Positions 24,920 through 33,348 of a stretch of DNA of 49,797 nt are shown one piece after another. Numbering within the stretch: the stretch's first letter is position 1; each line of letters starts with the position of its first letter. Source of the stretch: Verrucomicrobiaceae bacterium (lineage in GTDB: Bacteria; Verrucomicrobiota; Verrucomicrobiia; Verrucomicrobiales; Verrucomicrobiaceae); NCBI GenBank assembly GCA_947466075.1, contig CANIBP010000051.1, positions 1-49,797 on the forward strand. The letters are read 5' to 3'. The notes under the pieces are model-generated. The model saw only the letters and a program-made list of their open reading frames with translations, ran no database searches and was not told where the DNA came from. The translations under genes were made by a program, and so were the position numbers.

Positions 24920-27070
24920 TTACTCAAAACTCCGCAGACCATCCGCCATCTCCTCATCCCCGAGTCCATGCGCCCAAGCGGCCCCGATGGCGGCGAGAAT
25001 ATTGTCGATCTGGAAAGCAAAGTGGCCGGTGTGCGGCATACCGATGTCACCGAGCTTGATCAGACAACGCTCCGTCGCGCCTTCCGCTAGGTAAATGGCT
25101 TCGTCTTTCACATAGACGCCGTTTCCGCCCTGTTTGCGATGCTCTGTGAGCACGGCGTTCTCCGCATCGTGAGAGAAGAATAGCACGCTGCCTTTGCTAA
25201 ACTCTGCCATGCCCGCAACGTGCGCATCGGTGGCATTCAGCACCGCCGTGCCGCCTGGTAGCACCACATCCACCACGCAGCGTTTCACCTTGGTCATCTG
25301 CTCCAGGGTCTCCATGTAGCCCAACCCGAGATGATCCGTGCCCACATTGAGCACCACGCCGATTTGGCATTGATCATAGCCCATGCCTTCAAGGATGATG
25401 GATTCGGCACTGGTCTCGCAGATCGCAACCTCAGTCCAAGGATGCAGCAGCACTCCCTGAGAGCCAAAAAGACGGTCTCCTTGTTTCGACTCAGCATGAC
25501 GCTCACCGAACTGCAAACCATCGCTATGACAGACGCCGAGAAACTTGCCCGCCGCTTTCAGTAAATGAGCCAGAAGCCGTGTGGTGGTTGTTTTGCCGTG
25601 CGTTCCCGTGATGCCGATGACTGGAATGCGACCATTGCCATCTGGAAACAGCATGTTGATAATGGCCTCGCCGACAGGACGAACTTTGCCCACAGCAGGC
25701 TTCAAATGCATCAGCAGGCCGGGGCTGGCGTTGATTTCAACAATGGCACCGCATTGAGTCTCTAATGGCTTGGAAATGTCTTCACAGACGACATCCACTC
25801 CACAAATGTCGAGTCCTGCCACCTTGGCCGCTGTCACCACATGGTCACGCACACTTGGGTGCACTTCATCGGTGATATCGATGGCCCAATTGGCAAATCG
25901 AGCTACCAACACACGCTCGCCGTCATGTGGCACGGAATCTGGCTGGTAGCCTTGGTTTTGAAGGTCGGTGAGGATCACGGGGTCCCACTTAACGGTATCA
26001 ATTTTATCCCAAGGGCACGTTTCAAGTTCACCACGACGTGGATCGGTGTTCAACTGCGACTCAATGAGTTGCACCACCGTGCTCTCACCATCTCCCACGA
26101 CAATCGCAGGGTCGCCACGGCTAGCGGCGACCATGTCGCTGCCGACGACGAGCAAGCGATGATCCACGCCGGGAATGAAGCGCTCCACCATCACACCCGT
26201 GCCTTCTTTGAGAGCCTGCGGAAAGGCTTCCACGACTTGCTCACGCGTATTGAGATCGATGAACACGCCACGGCCATGATTCGCATCTGTCGGCTTCACC
26301 ACCACGGGCAGGCCCACATCTTCAGCGGCATCCCACGCATCATCGGGGTCGTTCACGATGCGGCCTTCAGGCACCGGCACACCGGCCTGCTTGAGAAACG
26401 TGCGCGTCAGTTCTTTATTCTGCGCGATGTATTCTGCGATGGCCCCCGTGCGGTCTGTTTCCGCCGTCCAGATACGGCGTTGTTTCACACCCTGGCCGAG
26501 TTGAATGAGGCTGCGGCCCTCCTGAAGCCTGCGCCAGGGAATGCCTCGCTCCTTTGCTGCATCCACGATCGCTTTCGTGCTAGGTCCGAGCGCATTGCGA
26601 TCCACCACATCCTGCAAACGAATGACCTCTGCTGCCACATCAAAGGTTCCGCCTGAATAAGCCGCCAGCAGCAGTTCACGCGCACTCCGCAGACACTCTT
26701 GAACCACGACTTCATCAAGATAGCGCACGATCACTTTGTAGAGACCTTCCACACACGTCTCCCGCGCCTTGCCAAAGCCAAGCTCATGCCCGGCCATTGT
26801 CTGCAGTTCCAGCGTCACATGCTCCAGGATGTGCGCAGGATAGGTTCCGCGATCCAATCGCTGAAAAAAACCACCACGCTCACCGACGCTGCAGCGATGT
26901 TCAATCATACCCGGCAGCCACGTCTTCAGGCGCTCATTGAATCCGGGAATCTCTTCTGAAGACGCATCCTTCAAGCTTCCCAAGTCCACCCAAGCCTCCA
27001 ACACGGGATAATTTGCCCAAATATTTGGGCCGCGCAGGAGATGAATTTCACGGATGTCGAGGTCAGGCAT
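24920..27070 (-). CDS. short cyanophycin synthetase paralogue (CphA')
   Basis: A 716-residue CphA relative from the ATG at 27070; a TTG at 27106 would add a poor N-terminus. It has an N-domain with LRGPNIWA and an intact H84xxxE88xQ90 motif (HVTLELQ), an ATP-grasp domain (PVVVKPTDANHGRGV), and the Mur-type P-loop GITGTHGKTTTTR. It ends just after the Mur central domain (AAWAHGLGDEEMADGLRSFE). About 140 residues corresponding to the C-terminal Mur lobe of the other copy are missing, and downstream frames contain no such lobe. This fits the shorter CphA' paralogues known in some proteobacteria rather than an accident. It is preceded by an attenuator-like leader. Confidence 0.85.
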   Translation of the reverse strand: MPDLDIREIHLLRGPNIWANYPVLEAWVDLGSLKDASSEEIPGFNERLKTWLPGMIEHRCSVGERGGFFQRLDRGTYPAHILEHVTLELQTMAGHELGFGKARETCVEGLYKVIVRYLDEVVVQECLRSARELLLAAYSGGTFDVAAEVIRLQDVVDRNALGPSTKAIVDAAKERGIPWRRLQEGRSLIQLGQGVKQRRIWTAETDRTGAIAEYIAQNKELTRTFLKQAGVPVPEGRIVNDPDDAWDAAEDVGLPVVVKPTDANHGRGVFIDLNTREQVVEAFPQALKEGTGVMVERFIPGVDHRLLVVGSDMVAASRGDPAIVVGDGESTVVQLIESQLNTDPRRGELETCPWDKIDTVKWDPVILTDLQNQGYQPDSVPHDGERVLVARFANWAIDITDEVHPSVRDHVVTAAKVAGLDICGVDVVCEDISKPLETQCGAIVEINASPGLLMHLKPAVGKVRPVGEAIINMLFPDGNGRIPVIGITGTHGKTTTTRLLAHLLKAAGKFLGVCHSDGLQFGERHAESKQGDRLFGSQGVLLHPWTEVAICETSAESIILEGMGYDQCQIGVVLNVGTDHLGLGYMETLEQMTKVKRCVVDVVLPGGTAVLNATDAHVAGMAEFSKGSVLFFSHDAENAVLTEHRKQGGNGVYVKDEAIYLAEGATERCLIKLGDIGMPHTGHFAFQIDNILAAIGAAWAHGLGDEEMADGLRSFE

Positions 27071-27138
27071 GCGTGGCGAGATTACGCGTCCACGTATGAC
27101 TGGCAAGGGGTCGCCGTGCGGAAATCGCGATGAAAGTC

Positions 27139-27183
27139 AAAAAAAGGACCGGGGCAGATCACTCGATCTGCCCCGGTCTTTTT
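27139..27183. terminator. strong bidirectional intrinsic terminator
   Basis: GACCGGGGCAGATC at 27147-27160 pairs perfectly with 27165-27178 (14 bp, ACTC loop), flanked by seven A on the left and five T on the right, so it can act in both directions. On the minus strand it lies about 70 bases upstream of the cphA' start, in the leader, and about 150 bases downstream of the DUF2127 gene stop. Confidence 0.85.
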
Positions 27184-27223
27184 GAGTGAGTACCAACAGC
27201 CATGCAGGAACCACTATCTGAAA

Positions 27224-27285
27224 TTTTCGATCTGCAGCCTCATGCTGCTCTAATGATGTAGTGTAAGATTCGCACAGATCGAAAA
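27224..27285 (-). promoter_or_regulatory. long stem upstream of the cphA' terminator
   Basis: TTTTCGATCTG at 27224-27234 is perfectly complementary to CAGATCGAAAA at 27275-27285, with a 40-base interior that holds a smaller CAG/CTG stem. Its CGATCTG end also matches the terminator arm at 27164-27170. Read on the minus strand, this stem precedes the terminator and then cphA', an attenuator-like layout. It could instead simply be part of the 3' region of the DUF2127 gene. Confidence 0.4.
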
Positions 27286-27330
27286 CGATGTGTCAGACAG
27301 ATGTAAAACTTTGGCAACGATGATGAAACT

Positions 27331-27825
27331 TCAGCTGGAATGCTCCTCGTTAGTTTTGGCATGGTTACCTCGCTGCTTCTGTAAAAGTACCATACCCATC
27401 AGCACAACCACCACGAGATTGATGAGCAGCGCGGATACATGAACGATCGAGGCCTTGGCATGGATCTCGTAAATCTCTAACGGCAGGTAGATGCAACCGC
27501 CCACTAATGCTAGCCACTCCGCCCAAGTTTTCTGACGCCAGAGGCCATAAGCCTCCACGAATCGGATGGCGGAATATAGAGCTGCCATGCCAGCCATGAA
27601 GCACAATCGGCGGTCATTCATCGACGCAACAAGATCTAGGAAAATGCGCGGATATTTCTTTGCTGGATTTAGATGCAGATGCGCCACCACCTCGCTACCC
27701 AAGGCAGGTAGGTCCCGGTGCAGCAGTCCCAGCAGCCCAAACCCCACCAGCAACACGATAGCCCCCTTTGTCGCTTCGATGGCGGCGACTATATCGAGAC
27801 TCTTGCGCAGACCGGATGATGTCAT
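27331..27825 (-). CDS. DUF2127 membrane protein
   Basis: A 164-residue protein with four predicted membrane helices and the DUF2127 signature YGLWRQKTWAEWLALVGGCIYLPLEIYEI. The N-terminal KSLDIVAAIEATKGAIVLLVGFG is also typical. Function unknown. It is upstream of cphA' on the same strand but separated from it by about 260 bases holding the stem and terminator, so it is probably a separate transcript. Confidence 0.8.
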   Translation of the reverse strand: MTSSGLRKSLDIVAAIEATKGAIVLLVGFGLLGLLHRDLPALGSEVVAHLHLNPAKKYPRIFLDLVASMNDRRLCFMAGMAALYSAIRFVEAYGLWRQKTWAEWLALVGGCIYLPLEIYEIHAKASIVHVSALLINLVVVVLMGMVLLQKQRGNHAKTNEEHSS

Positions 27826-27977
27826 TTTTCGATCATGTAGCCTTGCCTATGCTCCAACAACCCGAAACCCGGTGCATTGGTGCAAGGATAAGTTTATGCG
27901 GTCACGAGATCGTCATTTTCTTCTCGTTGATCTTGGCCTACAAAATGTCTCTCCAAAGACCATATTGCCCTAAACCT

Positions 27978-28532
27978 ATGCCCCGTTGGATCACTTTTAT
28001 TATCGCCATCCTTTGTCTTCTAACCCTCACAGGCTGCGAAACTCCCGTTCAGCGGGTGCAGAGGGTGAAGGATGAGCGCCTGCTAAAGGTCAAACGGCCT
28101 GCCATGGCGGAGAAGATCATAGAAGACGTCGTGGAACTGCCCGAGGACGAAAAACCTAGCATGTGGGACATCGCCCAGACGTTTCCTGCCTATGACTGGT
28201 CCATCAATGCCTTTCATCGCGATGGACTAACCAAGGAGGAGGACGATCACTTTTTGCTCGAAGGCGATCATTCACAGCCTCCAGTCGAAATCAAGCAGAC
28301 CTCGGTGAAGCCACCGTTGAAGGTCGAACTAGCCATTGGACCTATTAATGATGGCTTTGGGTTTCGTAAACCTAAGCTGCACTACAGTTTCAAGCGCATC
28401 GATGGCGGCTGGAAGCGGTTGAAATGGAACGTGACCTACCACGGTCCTTCGAAAGGCGACGGAGAAGAGGAACCTCCACTCAGCGAAGAAGAGAACCGCG
28501 AAAAGATCGAAAAAATCACCGGGAAACCCTAG
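27978..28532 (+). CDS. lipoprotein of unknown function
   Basis: A 184-residue protein from the ATG at 27978; earlier in-frame starts overlap the divergent DUF2127 gene. The signal peptide ends in a lipobox (LLTLTGC), so the mature protein should be a lipid-anchored periplasmic protein. The rest is charged, with acidic stretches (VVELPEDEKP, GDGEEEPP) and a mid region FGFRKPKLHYSFKRIDGGWKRLKWNVTY. No domain recognised. Confidence 0.7.
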   Translation: MPRWITFIIAILCLLTLTGCETPVQRVQRVKDERLLKVKRPAMAEKIIEDVVELPEDEKPSMWDIAQTFPAYDWSINAFHRDGLTKEEDDHFLLEGDHSQPPVEIKQTSVKPPLKVELAIGPINDGFGFRKPKLHYSFKRIDGGWKRLKWNVTYHGPSKGDGEEEPPLSEEENREKIEKITGKP

Positions 28533-28653
28533 GTGGACGAAACTGAGGCGGCTACTCCCCAGTCTTGATGTGTGGAATCATGTTTCCTGGGTGAATCGTA
28601 GCTTGCGATTACTTCCTGCTTCACCTGAAGCAATCTCACGCCATCATGCGTGA

Positions 28654-30393
28654 ATGACTCGCGAAGACGCCGCCACTATTTTTGAACGCATCGCCCTGCT
28701 GCTAGAATTGAAGGGAGAAAACACCTTCAAGGTCCGCGCTTACCGCACAGGAGCCGAGATTGTCGAAAGTTTCAGTGGAGACATCATGAAACTCGCTACC
28801 GAGAACCAACTCACGGGTATCAAGGGCCTCGGCGAAGCGCTGCGTGATAAACTTCACGAAATGGCCGCAACCGGAAAGCTGGAGTTCTATGAAAAGCTCA
28901 AAGCTGAGTTCCCTGACACTTTGTTTGAGCTGTTCGACGTACAGGGTCTCGGGCCAAAGAAAGTGGCTGCTTTGCATGCCGAACTTGGTGTGTCTTCCAT
29001 CGCTGATTTGAAGCGTGCCTGCGAAAGCGGCGAGGCGGCTAAGCTTTCAGGCTTTGGGGGCAAGACGGTGGAGAAAATCCTCGAAAGCATCGCATTTCGT
29101 GAGCAGCACGCTTCTGAATTCAGGCAGGATCAGGTTTATCCTTTGGTGCAGCAGATCCTCGAAACGTTGCGTGAGCATCCCGATGTCTCACATGCTGAAG
29201 TTTGCGGCAGTTTTCGTCGCGGTAAGGAGACTGTGCATGATCTCGATTTCCTCGTTGCCACCAAGCATCCTGATCAAGTCATCGCAGCCTTCGTAGAACT
29301 GCCTCTAGTCGCCGATGTGATCGCCAAAGGGCCGACCAAGGCCAGCGTGCATGTTACCAACGGCGTGCAGTGCGATCTGCGTGCGGTTTCAAACAAGGAG
29401 TTTCCCTTCGCGCTGGCCTACTTCACCGGTAGCAAGGAACACAATGTCGCCATCCGCCAGCGCGCGCTTAATCGTGGCTGTTCACTGAACGAATATGCTT
29501 TCACTTCTGTGCCCGATCATGCCGATGCACCGGTGATTCCACCGATTCACGATGAGGCGGACCTTTATCGTGCTTTGGATCTCGACTTCATTGATCCTGA
29601 GCTGCGTGAAAATACTGGTGAGATCGACGCTGCCGAGCACGGCGTGCTACCGCGCCTTATCCAGCTCGAAAATCTGCGCGGCGTCTTTCACAACCACACC
29701 ACTGCCAGCGATGGTGGTGCCACGTTGCGTGAAATGGCTACTGCTGCACACGATCTGGGCCTGCAATACCTTGGCATTGCCGATCATAGCAAATCCTCCT
29801 TTCAGGCTAATGGGCTCGATGAAAAGCGGCTACTCGGACAGATTGAGGATATCAGAGGACTCAACGCCGAGTTCGACGATTTACGCATCTTTGCCGGCAG
29901 TGAAGTGGACATTCTCAAAGACGGCAGTCTCGACTTTAGCGACGAAATCATGAGTCAACTCGATTACGTCGTCGCCTCGGTGCACAATGTCTTCAATCTG
30001 CCCGAGGCCGAAATGACGAAGCGCATCATTCGCGCCATCGAAAATCCGTATGTCACCATGCTTGGCCATCTCACGGGCCGTTTGCTGCTGCAGCGGCCAG
30101 CGTATCACGTCAACGTCGCTGCTGTGATCGATGCCGCTGCCGAAACAGGCACCATTATAGAACTTAACGCCAGCGCATGGCGGCTTGATATGGATTGGCG
30201 TTGGTGGAAGCTCGCGAAAGAGAAGGGCGTCAAATGCAGCATCAATCCCGATGCGCACAGCACTCAAGGACTGCAAGCCGTGATCTACGGGGTCCGAGCA
30301 GCCCGTAAAGGCTGGCTCACTCGCAAGGATGTCATCAACTGCCTGCCGCTCGCCGAGGTGGAGGAGGTATTGAAAGCGAAACGCTCTCGCTGA
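28654..30393 (+). CDS. polX: family X DNA polymerase with PHP domain (PolX)
   Basis: A 579-residue repair polymerase of the bacterial PolX type. N-terminal helix-hairpin-helix lyase-like region with GIKGLGEALRDKL and QGLGPKKVAAL (about 10-140); polymerase-beta nucleotidyltransferase palm with GSFRRGKETVHDLDFLV carrying the catalytic Asp pair (about 185-200); and a C-terminal PHP phosphoesterase domain (about 340-579) with FHNHTTASDG, GIADHS and INPDAHS. The PHP domain gives 3'-5' exonuclease or AP-endonuclease activity in characterised relatives. Length is standard. It likely works in base excision repair in the cytoplasm. Confidence 0.93.
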   Translation: MTREDAATIFERIALLLELKGENTFKVRAYRTGAEIVESFSGDIMKLATENQLTGIKGLGEALRDKLHEMAATGKLEFYEKLKAEFPDTLFELFDVQGLGPKKVAALHAELGVSSIADLKRACESGEAAKLSGFGGKTVEKILESIAFREQHASEFRQDQVYPLVQQILETLREHPDVSHAEVCGSFRRGKETVHDLDFLVATKHPDQVIAAFVELPLVADVIAKGPTKASVHVTNGVQCDLRAVSNKEFPFALAYFTGSKEHNVAIRQRALNRGCSLNEYAFTSVPDHADAPVIPPIHDEADLYRALDLDFIDPELRENTGEIDAAEHGVLPRLIQLENLRGVFHNHTTASDGGATLREMATAAHDLGLQYLGIADHSKSSFQANGLDEKRLLGQIEDIRGLNAEFDDLRIFAGSEVDILKDGSLDFSDEIMSQLDYVVASVHNVFNLPEAEMTKRIIRAIENPYVTMLGHLTGRLLLQRPAYHVNVAAVIDAAAETGTIIELNASAWRLDMDWRWWKLAKEKGVKCSINPDAHSTQGLQAVIYGVRAARKGWLTRKDVINCLPLAEVEEVLKAKRSR

Positions 30394-30549
30394 CGTCAAG
30401 AGGGCGCTGAGCTACAAGGTTCTAAAATCGATGAGGAATTTCATCAAAGGTGGCTGCTAGAAACCGTGTTGTAGGATGGGGTATAGCGACTGTCGGGAGT
30501 GAAAATCTTAAAATCGCAAAAAAGATTTGCCGAATCTATTGATTTGAGA

Positions 30550-30574
30550 GATTATTTAAGTTATCTAAATAATC
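30550..30574. promoter_or_regulatory. AT-rich inverted repeat upstream of an outer-membrane protein gene
   Basis: GATTATTTA-AGTTATC-TAAATAATC is a 9-bp perfect inverted repeat, 20 bases before the ATG at 30594, in a markedly AT-rich stretch (30500-30580). It could be a regulator site or a leader hairpin. Confidence 0.5.
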
Positions 30575-30593
30575 AATAAGTCCCCCGCTTGCC

Positions 30594-31466
30594 ATGAAAA
30601 GGATCCTATTTAGCGCTCTAAGCCTAAGCGTTGCCCTTTGCCACAGTGTTCTTGGCCAAGGGGCACCGCCTCCTGGTTATGGAGTCATGGGGGTGCCGCC
30701 TCCAGGTTATGGCACGCCACCTCCCAGTGTCCCAGCCTATCCTAACTCATTGCCGCCTCCCACGGTTTCCGCTGGCGTGACTGCGCCGCCGCCTTATGCA
30801 GACCCTTACGCCTCGGTGCCGCCACCGGGGCAAATGTCATCATACACGCCGCAGGGAACAGGGGCTTATACAGCAGCACCTCCAACGGCCGCTTATGGCG
30901 CACCTGTTGGAGGCAAGACTGGGCCCAGCTTGGTGAACTTTAACAATTTAGAGGCCTATTATCGTTATGTGGATCCCAAGCTACCGGGCTTGAAAGGAGC
31001 CAGCACTATTGGTGCGACTCTCACCGTTGCTTTGTTTAACCCACTCTATCTAAAGTTTGGTGCCAATTGGGGCAGCGGTTCCGGTGGCGGCATTGCCGGT
31101 GAGGCCAATGCGGATTATGACTTTGCTAGCATCCAGGCTGGCGCAGGCTTTCACACGTCGCTTATTACTAATCGTCTGACCTTTGTTGCAGAGGCAGGTA
31201 TGGTTTATGCCAGTTTGAAGGCCAGAGACACCTCGGTGAGTTTCAGCGATGGTTCGATTTATGTCCGGCCGGCATTGCGGTTCACCCCATGGGATTTTGT
31301 CGAATTGCAGGCGGGTGTGACTGTTAGCAGCGCTGATAAATATGATAGCAAGATGCTCGATCTCTCCAGCTACTTCCGGGTGTTGCCTATGTTAGACATT
31401 GGCATTGGTGCGGACTTTGGCGACACGACAAGGGCATTCCGTACGGCATTGCGTTTGCGCTGGTGA
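30594..31466 (+). CDS. Pro-rich outer-membrane beta-barrel protein
   Basis: A 290-residue secreted protein. After the signal peptide (cleavage after VLGQ), residues 24-110 are a Pro/Gly/Tyr-rich low-complexity segment with PPPGYG repeats, visible in the DNA as two near copies. From residue 115 the pattern becomes alternating hydrophobic/hydrophilic strands ending in an aromatic residue (TALRLRW), typical of an outer-membrane barrel of about 8-10 strands. No enzyme motif. Role unknown; a surface or porin-like protein is likely. Confidence 0.72.
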   Translation: MKRILFSALSLSVALCHSVLGQGAPPPGYGVMGVPPPGYGTPPPSVPAYPNSLPPPTVSAGVTAPPPYADPYASVPPPGQMSSYTPQGTGAYTAAPPTAAYGAPVGGKTGPSLVNFNNLEAYYRYVDPKLPGLKGASTIGATLTVALFNPLYLKFGANWGSGSGGGIAGEANADYDFASIQAGAGFHTSLITNRLTFVAEAGMVYASLKARDTSVSFSDGSIYVRPALRFTPWDFVELQAGVTVSSADKYDSKMLDLSSYFRVLPMLDIGIGADFGDTTRAFRTALRLRW

Positions 31467-31478
31467 TAGCCAGCGGCT

Positions 31479-32132
31479 TTATGCTTTTTTGGTGCACTTT
31501 GGCTTACGGCGCTCAGGAAAGCAAGTGCGGCAGATTTCACAGATCGTACCGTCGCACCCACCCGCGGAACAGTGTTCACGGCCGTAATAGATGAACTGAA
31601 GATGCAAACGGTTCCAAGACTCCTCTGGAAAAAGTCGCTTTAGGTCGCGTTCGGTCTGCAGCACGGATTTCCCGGTGCTCAAACTCCAGCGCTGGGCTAA
31701 GCGATGAATATGCGTGTCCACTGGGAAGGACGGCACGCCGAAAGCCTGCGCCATCACCACTTGCGCGGTCTTGTGGCCGACTCCGGGTAGTTCTTCCAAA
31801 GCTTCGAGTGAGGCCGGTACCAGTCCTTCGTGATTGAGCAACAGCAGGCGTGAAAGTTCTTTGATAGCCTTGGCTTTCTGCGGTCCAAGGCCACATGGCC
31901 GCACGATAGCTTCGATCTTTTCAAGCGGCGCGGCTGCCAACATGGCGGGGGTTCTGCCTAGTTCGAACAATCGCGGTGTCACCAGATTGACCCGCACATC
32001 GGTACATTGTGCTGATAACAAGACGGCCACCAAAAGTGTGAACGTATCCGAGTGATTGAGCGGGATCGGTGGCCGGGGATACAACTCCCCCAATCGCTTC
32101 AGAATATGGGTAGCGCGCTCTTGCTTGGTCAC
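31479..32132 (-). CDS. nth: endonuclease III (Nth)
   Basis: A 217-residue DNA glycosylase/AP lyase for oxidised pyrimidines. The helix-hairpin-helix LPGVGHKTAQVV carries the catalytic Lys (HKTA), and the catalytic Asp is in FPVDTHIHR. The C-terminal Fe-S ligands read C-x4-C-x4-C-x2-C-x2-C (YYGREHCSAGGC then DGTICEICRTCF), not the usual C-x6-C-x2-C-x5-C. The start is a GTG at 32132. Complete and convergent with the outer-membrane protein gene. Confidence 0.9.
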   Translation of the reverse strand: MTKQERATHILKRLGELYPRPPIPLNHSDTFTLLVAVLLSAQCTDVRVNLVTPRLFELGRTPAMLAAAPLEKIEAIVRPCGLGPQKAKAIKELSRLLLLNHEGLVPASLEALEELPGVGHKTAQVVMAQAFGVPSFPVDTHIHRLAQRWSLSTGKSVLQTERDLKRLFPEESWNRLHLQFIYYGREHCSAGGCDGTICEICRTCFPERRKPKCTKKA

Positions 32133-32155
32133 CGTTCTGTAACTGGTACCGAGAC

Positions 32156-32632
32156 CTAAGAGCTAACTTCGATCCGCTCAACCATGCGGCGGATGTGAGA
32201 AAAGCGGGTGCGATCTTTCATGATGGAAAGACTCTTCGAGAACGATCCCCATTTGATCACACGAATGTTCACGTTCCGAACGCCCCATGCCTTCATGGTG
32301 GCCTTGTCCGGTTTGTAGAGATCGATCGTGTTGGTGCCTACCAATGCAGAGCCATAGTCATCGACCTGATAGACATAGGGCAATCCTTCAATCTGGAAAA
32401 TCGTACCTACTGGATAAACGGACCAATCGGCGGCGGCACTACGCACATTGCCATACTTGAGGTTTGTCCCCACCGCAGTCCTTGCGCCATAGATGATGTG
32501 GTCAGATTCACCGTGTGTATAGGCCGTAGTGCGGACCGAAGTGATGCGCGTGCCGCTCTTGCCTAATCCCGATGAGCAGGAGGCAAGCATGCAGGCGGTA
32601 AAGCCGAGAAGAAGGAGTGTGGTGTGGCGCAT
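32156..32632 (-). CDS. 3D-domain lipoprotein
   Basis: About 158 residues from the ATG at 32632, chosen because a lipoprotein signal peptide with lipobox MLASC begins there; the start at 32707 would precede the inverted repeats. The C-terminal domain carries the 3D fold pattern: a VGTIFQIEGLPYVYQVDDYG block, then SALVGTNTIDLY with its Asp. Such domains are found in MltA-like and Rpf-like cell-wall enzymes, so a periplasmic peptidoglycan role is likely. The next gene on the strand (nth) starts 24 bases after its stop. Confidence 0.75.
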   Translation of the reverse strand: MRHTTLLLLGFTACMLASCSSGLGKSGTRITSVRTTAYTHGESDHIIYGARTAVGTNLKYGNVRSAAADWSVYPVGTIFQIEGLPYVYQVDDYGSALVGTNTIDLYKPDKATMKAWGVRNVNIRVIKWGSFSKSLSIMKDRTRFSHIRRMVERIEVSS

Positions 32633-32637
32633 TGTTA

Positions 32638-32720
32638 TTAACAATATGCTAATTGTTAACTTTCCTTTTAGACCCTTTATTGTGGGGTAATCCCCCATTG
32701 AAATCAATCTTTGATTTCAA
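32638..32720. promoter_or_regulatory. three inverted repeats upstream of the 3D-domain gene
   Basis: The region before the ATG holds TTAACAAT-ATGCTA-ATTGTTAA (32638-32659), GGGG-TAAT-CCCC (about 32684-32695), and TTGAAATCAA-TCT-TTGATTTCAA (32698-32720, a perfect 10-bp stem). The first could be an operator over the 3D-domain gene promoter; the last could be a terminator-like stem but lacks a strong T run. Confidence 0.5.
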
Positions 32721-32803
32721 GCTCGCATCTTTTGGGTGCTCAATGCGCAAACATCTCCCAGCTGAAGAAGTCCACAAACCAGCGAACAAGCCCTGCGGTT
32801 AGT

Positions 32804-33250
32804 TCAATTCGTGCTCGCTGTCTTCGCCGGTCCGGCCATTTTCAGCACCTTCACTAACTTTTTGGCAAACTCCTCAGGGGAGCAGCCACCCTCCTGCTGA
32901 TCGATGGTCTTACCGCTGGCGTTTAAAAATAACAGGTGTGGGACTGACTCCAGCTTGTGACTTTCAAAAAGTTTGCCGTTAGCTTCGACATCAATGTCGA
33001 GGTAGGCCCAGTTGAACTGGTCGTGGAAAGGCTTCACCGCAGCGCTGGGATAGACCTCTTTCTTCATTTCCTGGCAGGGACCGCACCACGAGGCGGAAAA
33101 GACCATGATCGTGGGCTTGCCGTTTGCTTGGGCGGTGGCCAGCACTGAATCGGCGTTGGTGGCAAACTTCGGGCTGCCAGCAGGAAAATCGGAGGCTTGA
33201 AGACACACCGTCAAAGCGACGGTTGCGAGGATGAGCAGGGTGGTTTTCAT
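32804..33250 (-). CDS. periplasmic thioredoxin-fold protein
   Basis: A 148-residue protein with a signal peptide (cleavage after LQAS) and one thioredoxin domain with the active-site WCGPC (VFSASWCGPCQEM) and cis-Pro in SVPHLLFL. The mature protein should be a periplasmic disulfide reductase or oxidase. No partner dsb or ccm genes lie next to it. Length and layout match small DsbD/TlpA-like thioredoxins. Confidence 0.85.
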   Translation of the reverse strand: MKTTLLILATVALTVCLQASDFPAGSPKFATNADSVLATAQANGKPTIMVFSASWCGPCQEMKKEVYPSAAVKPFHDQFNWAYLDIDVEANGKLFESHKLESVPHLLFLNASGKTIDQQEGGCSPEEFAKKLVKVLKMAGPAKTASTN

Positions 33251-33348
33251 GATGAAGATGATAGGGAGTTGTCGGTAATAACGCTGCGATAGCGGTCATA
33301 AGACGCACGAGTGCGGCGGATATTCCAGCAAGCTCCAAATTTGTCGAT

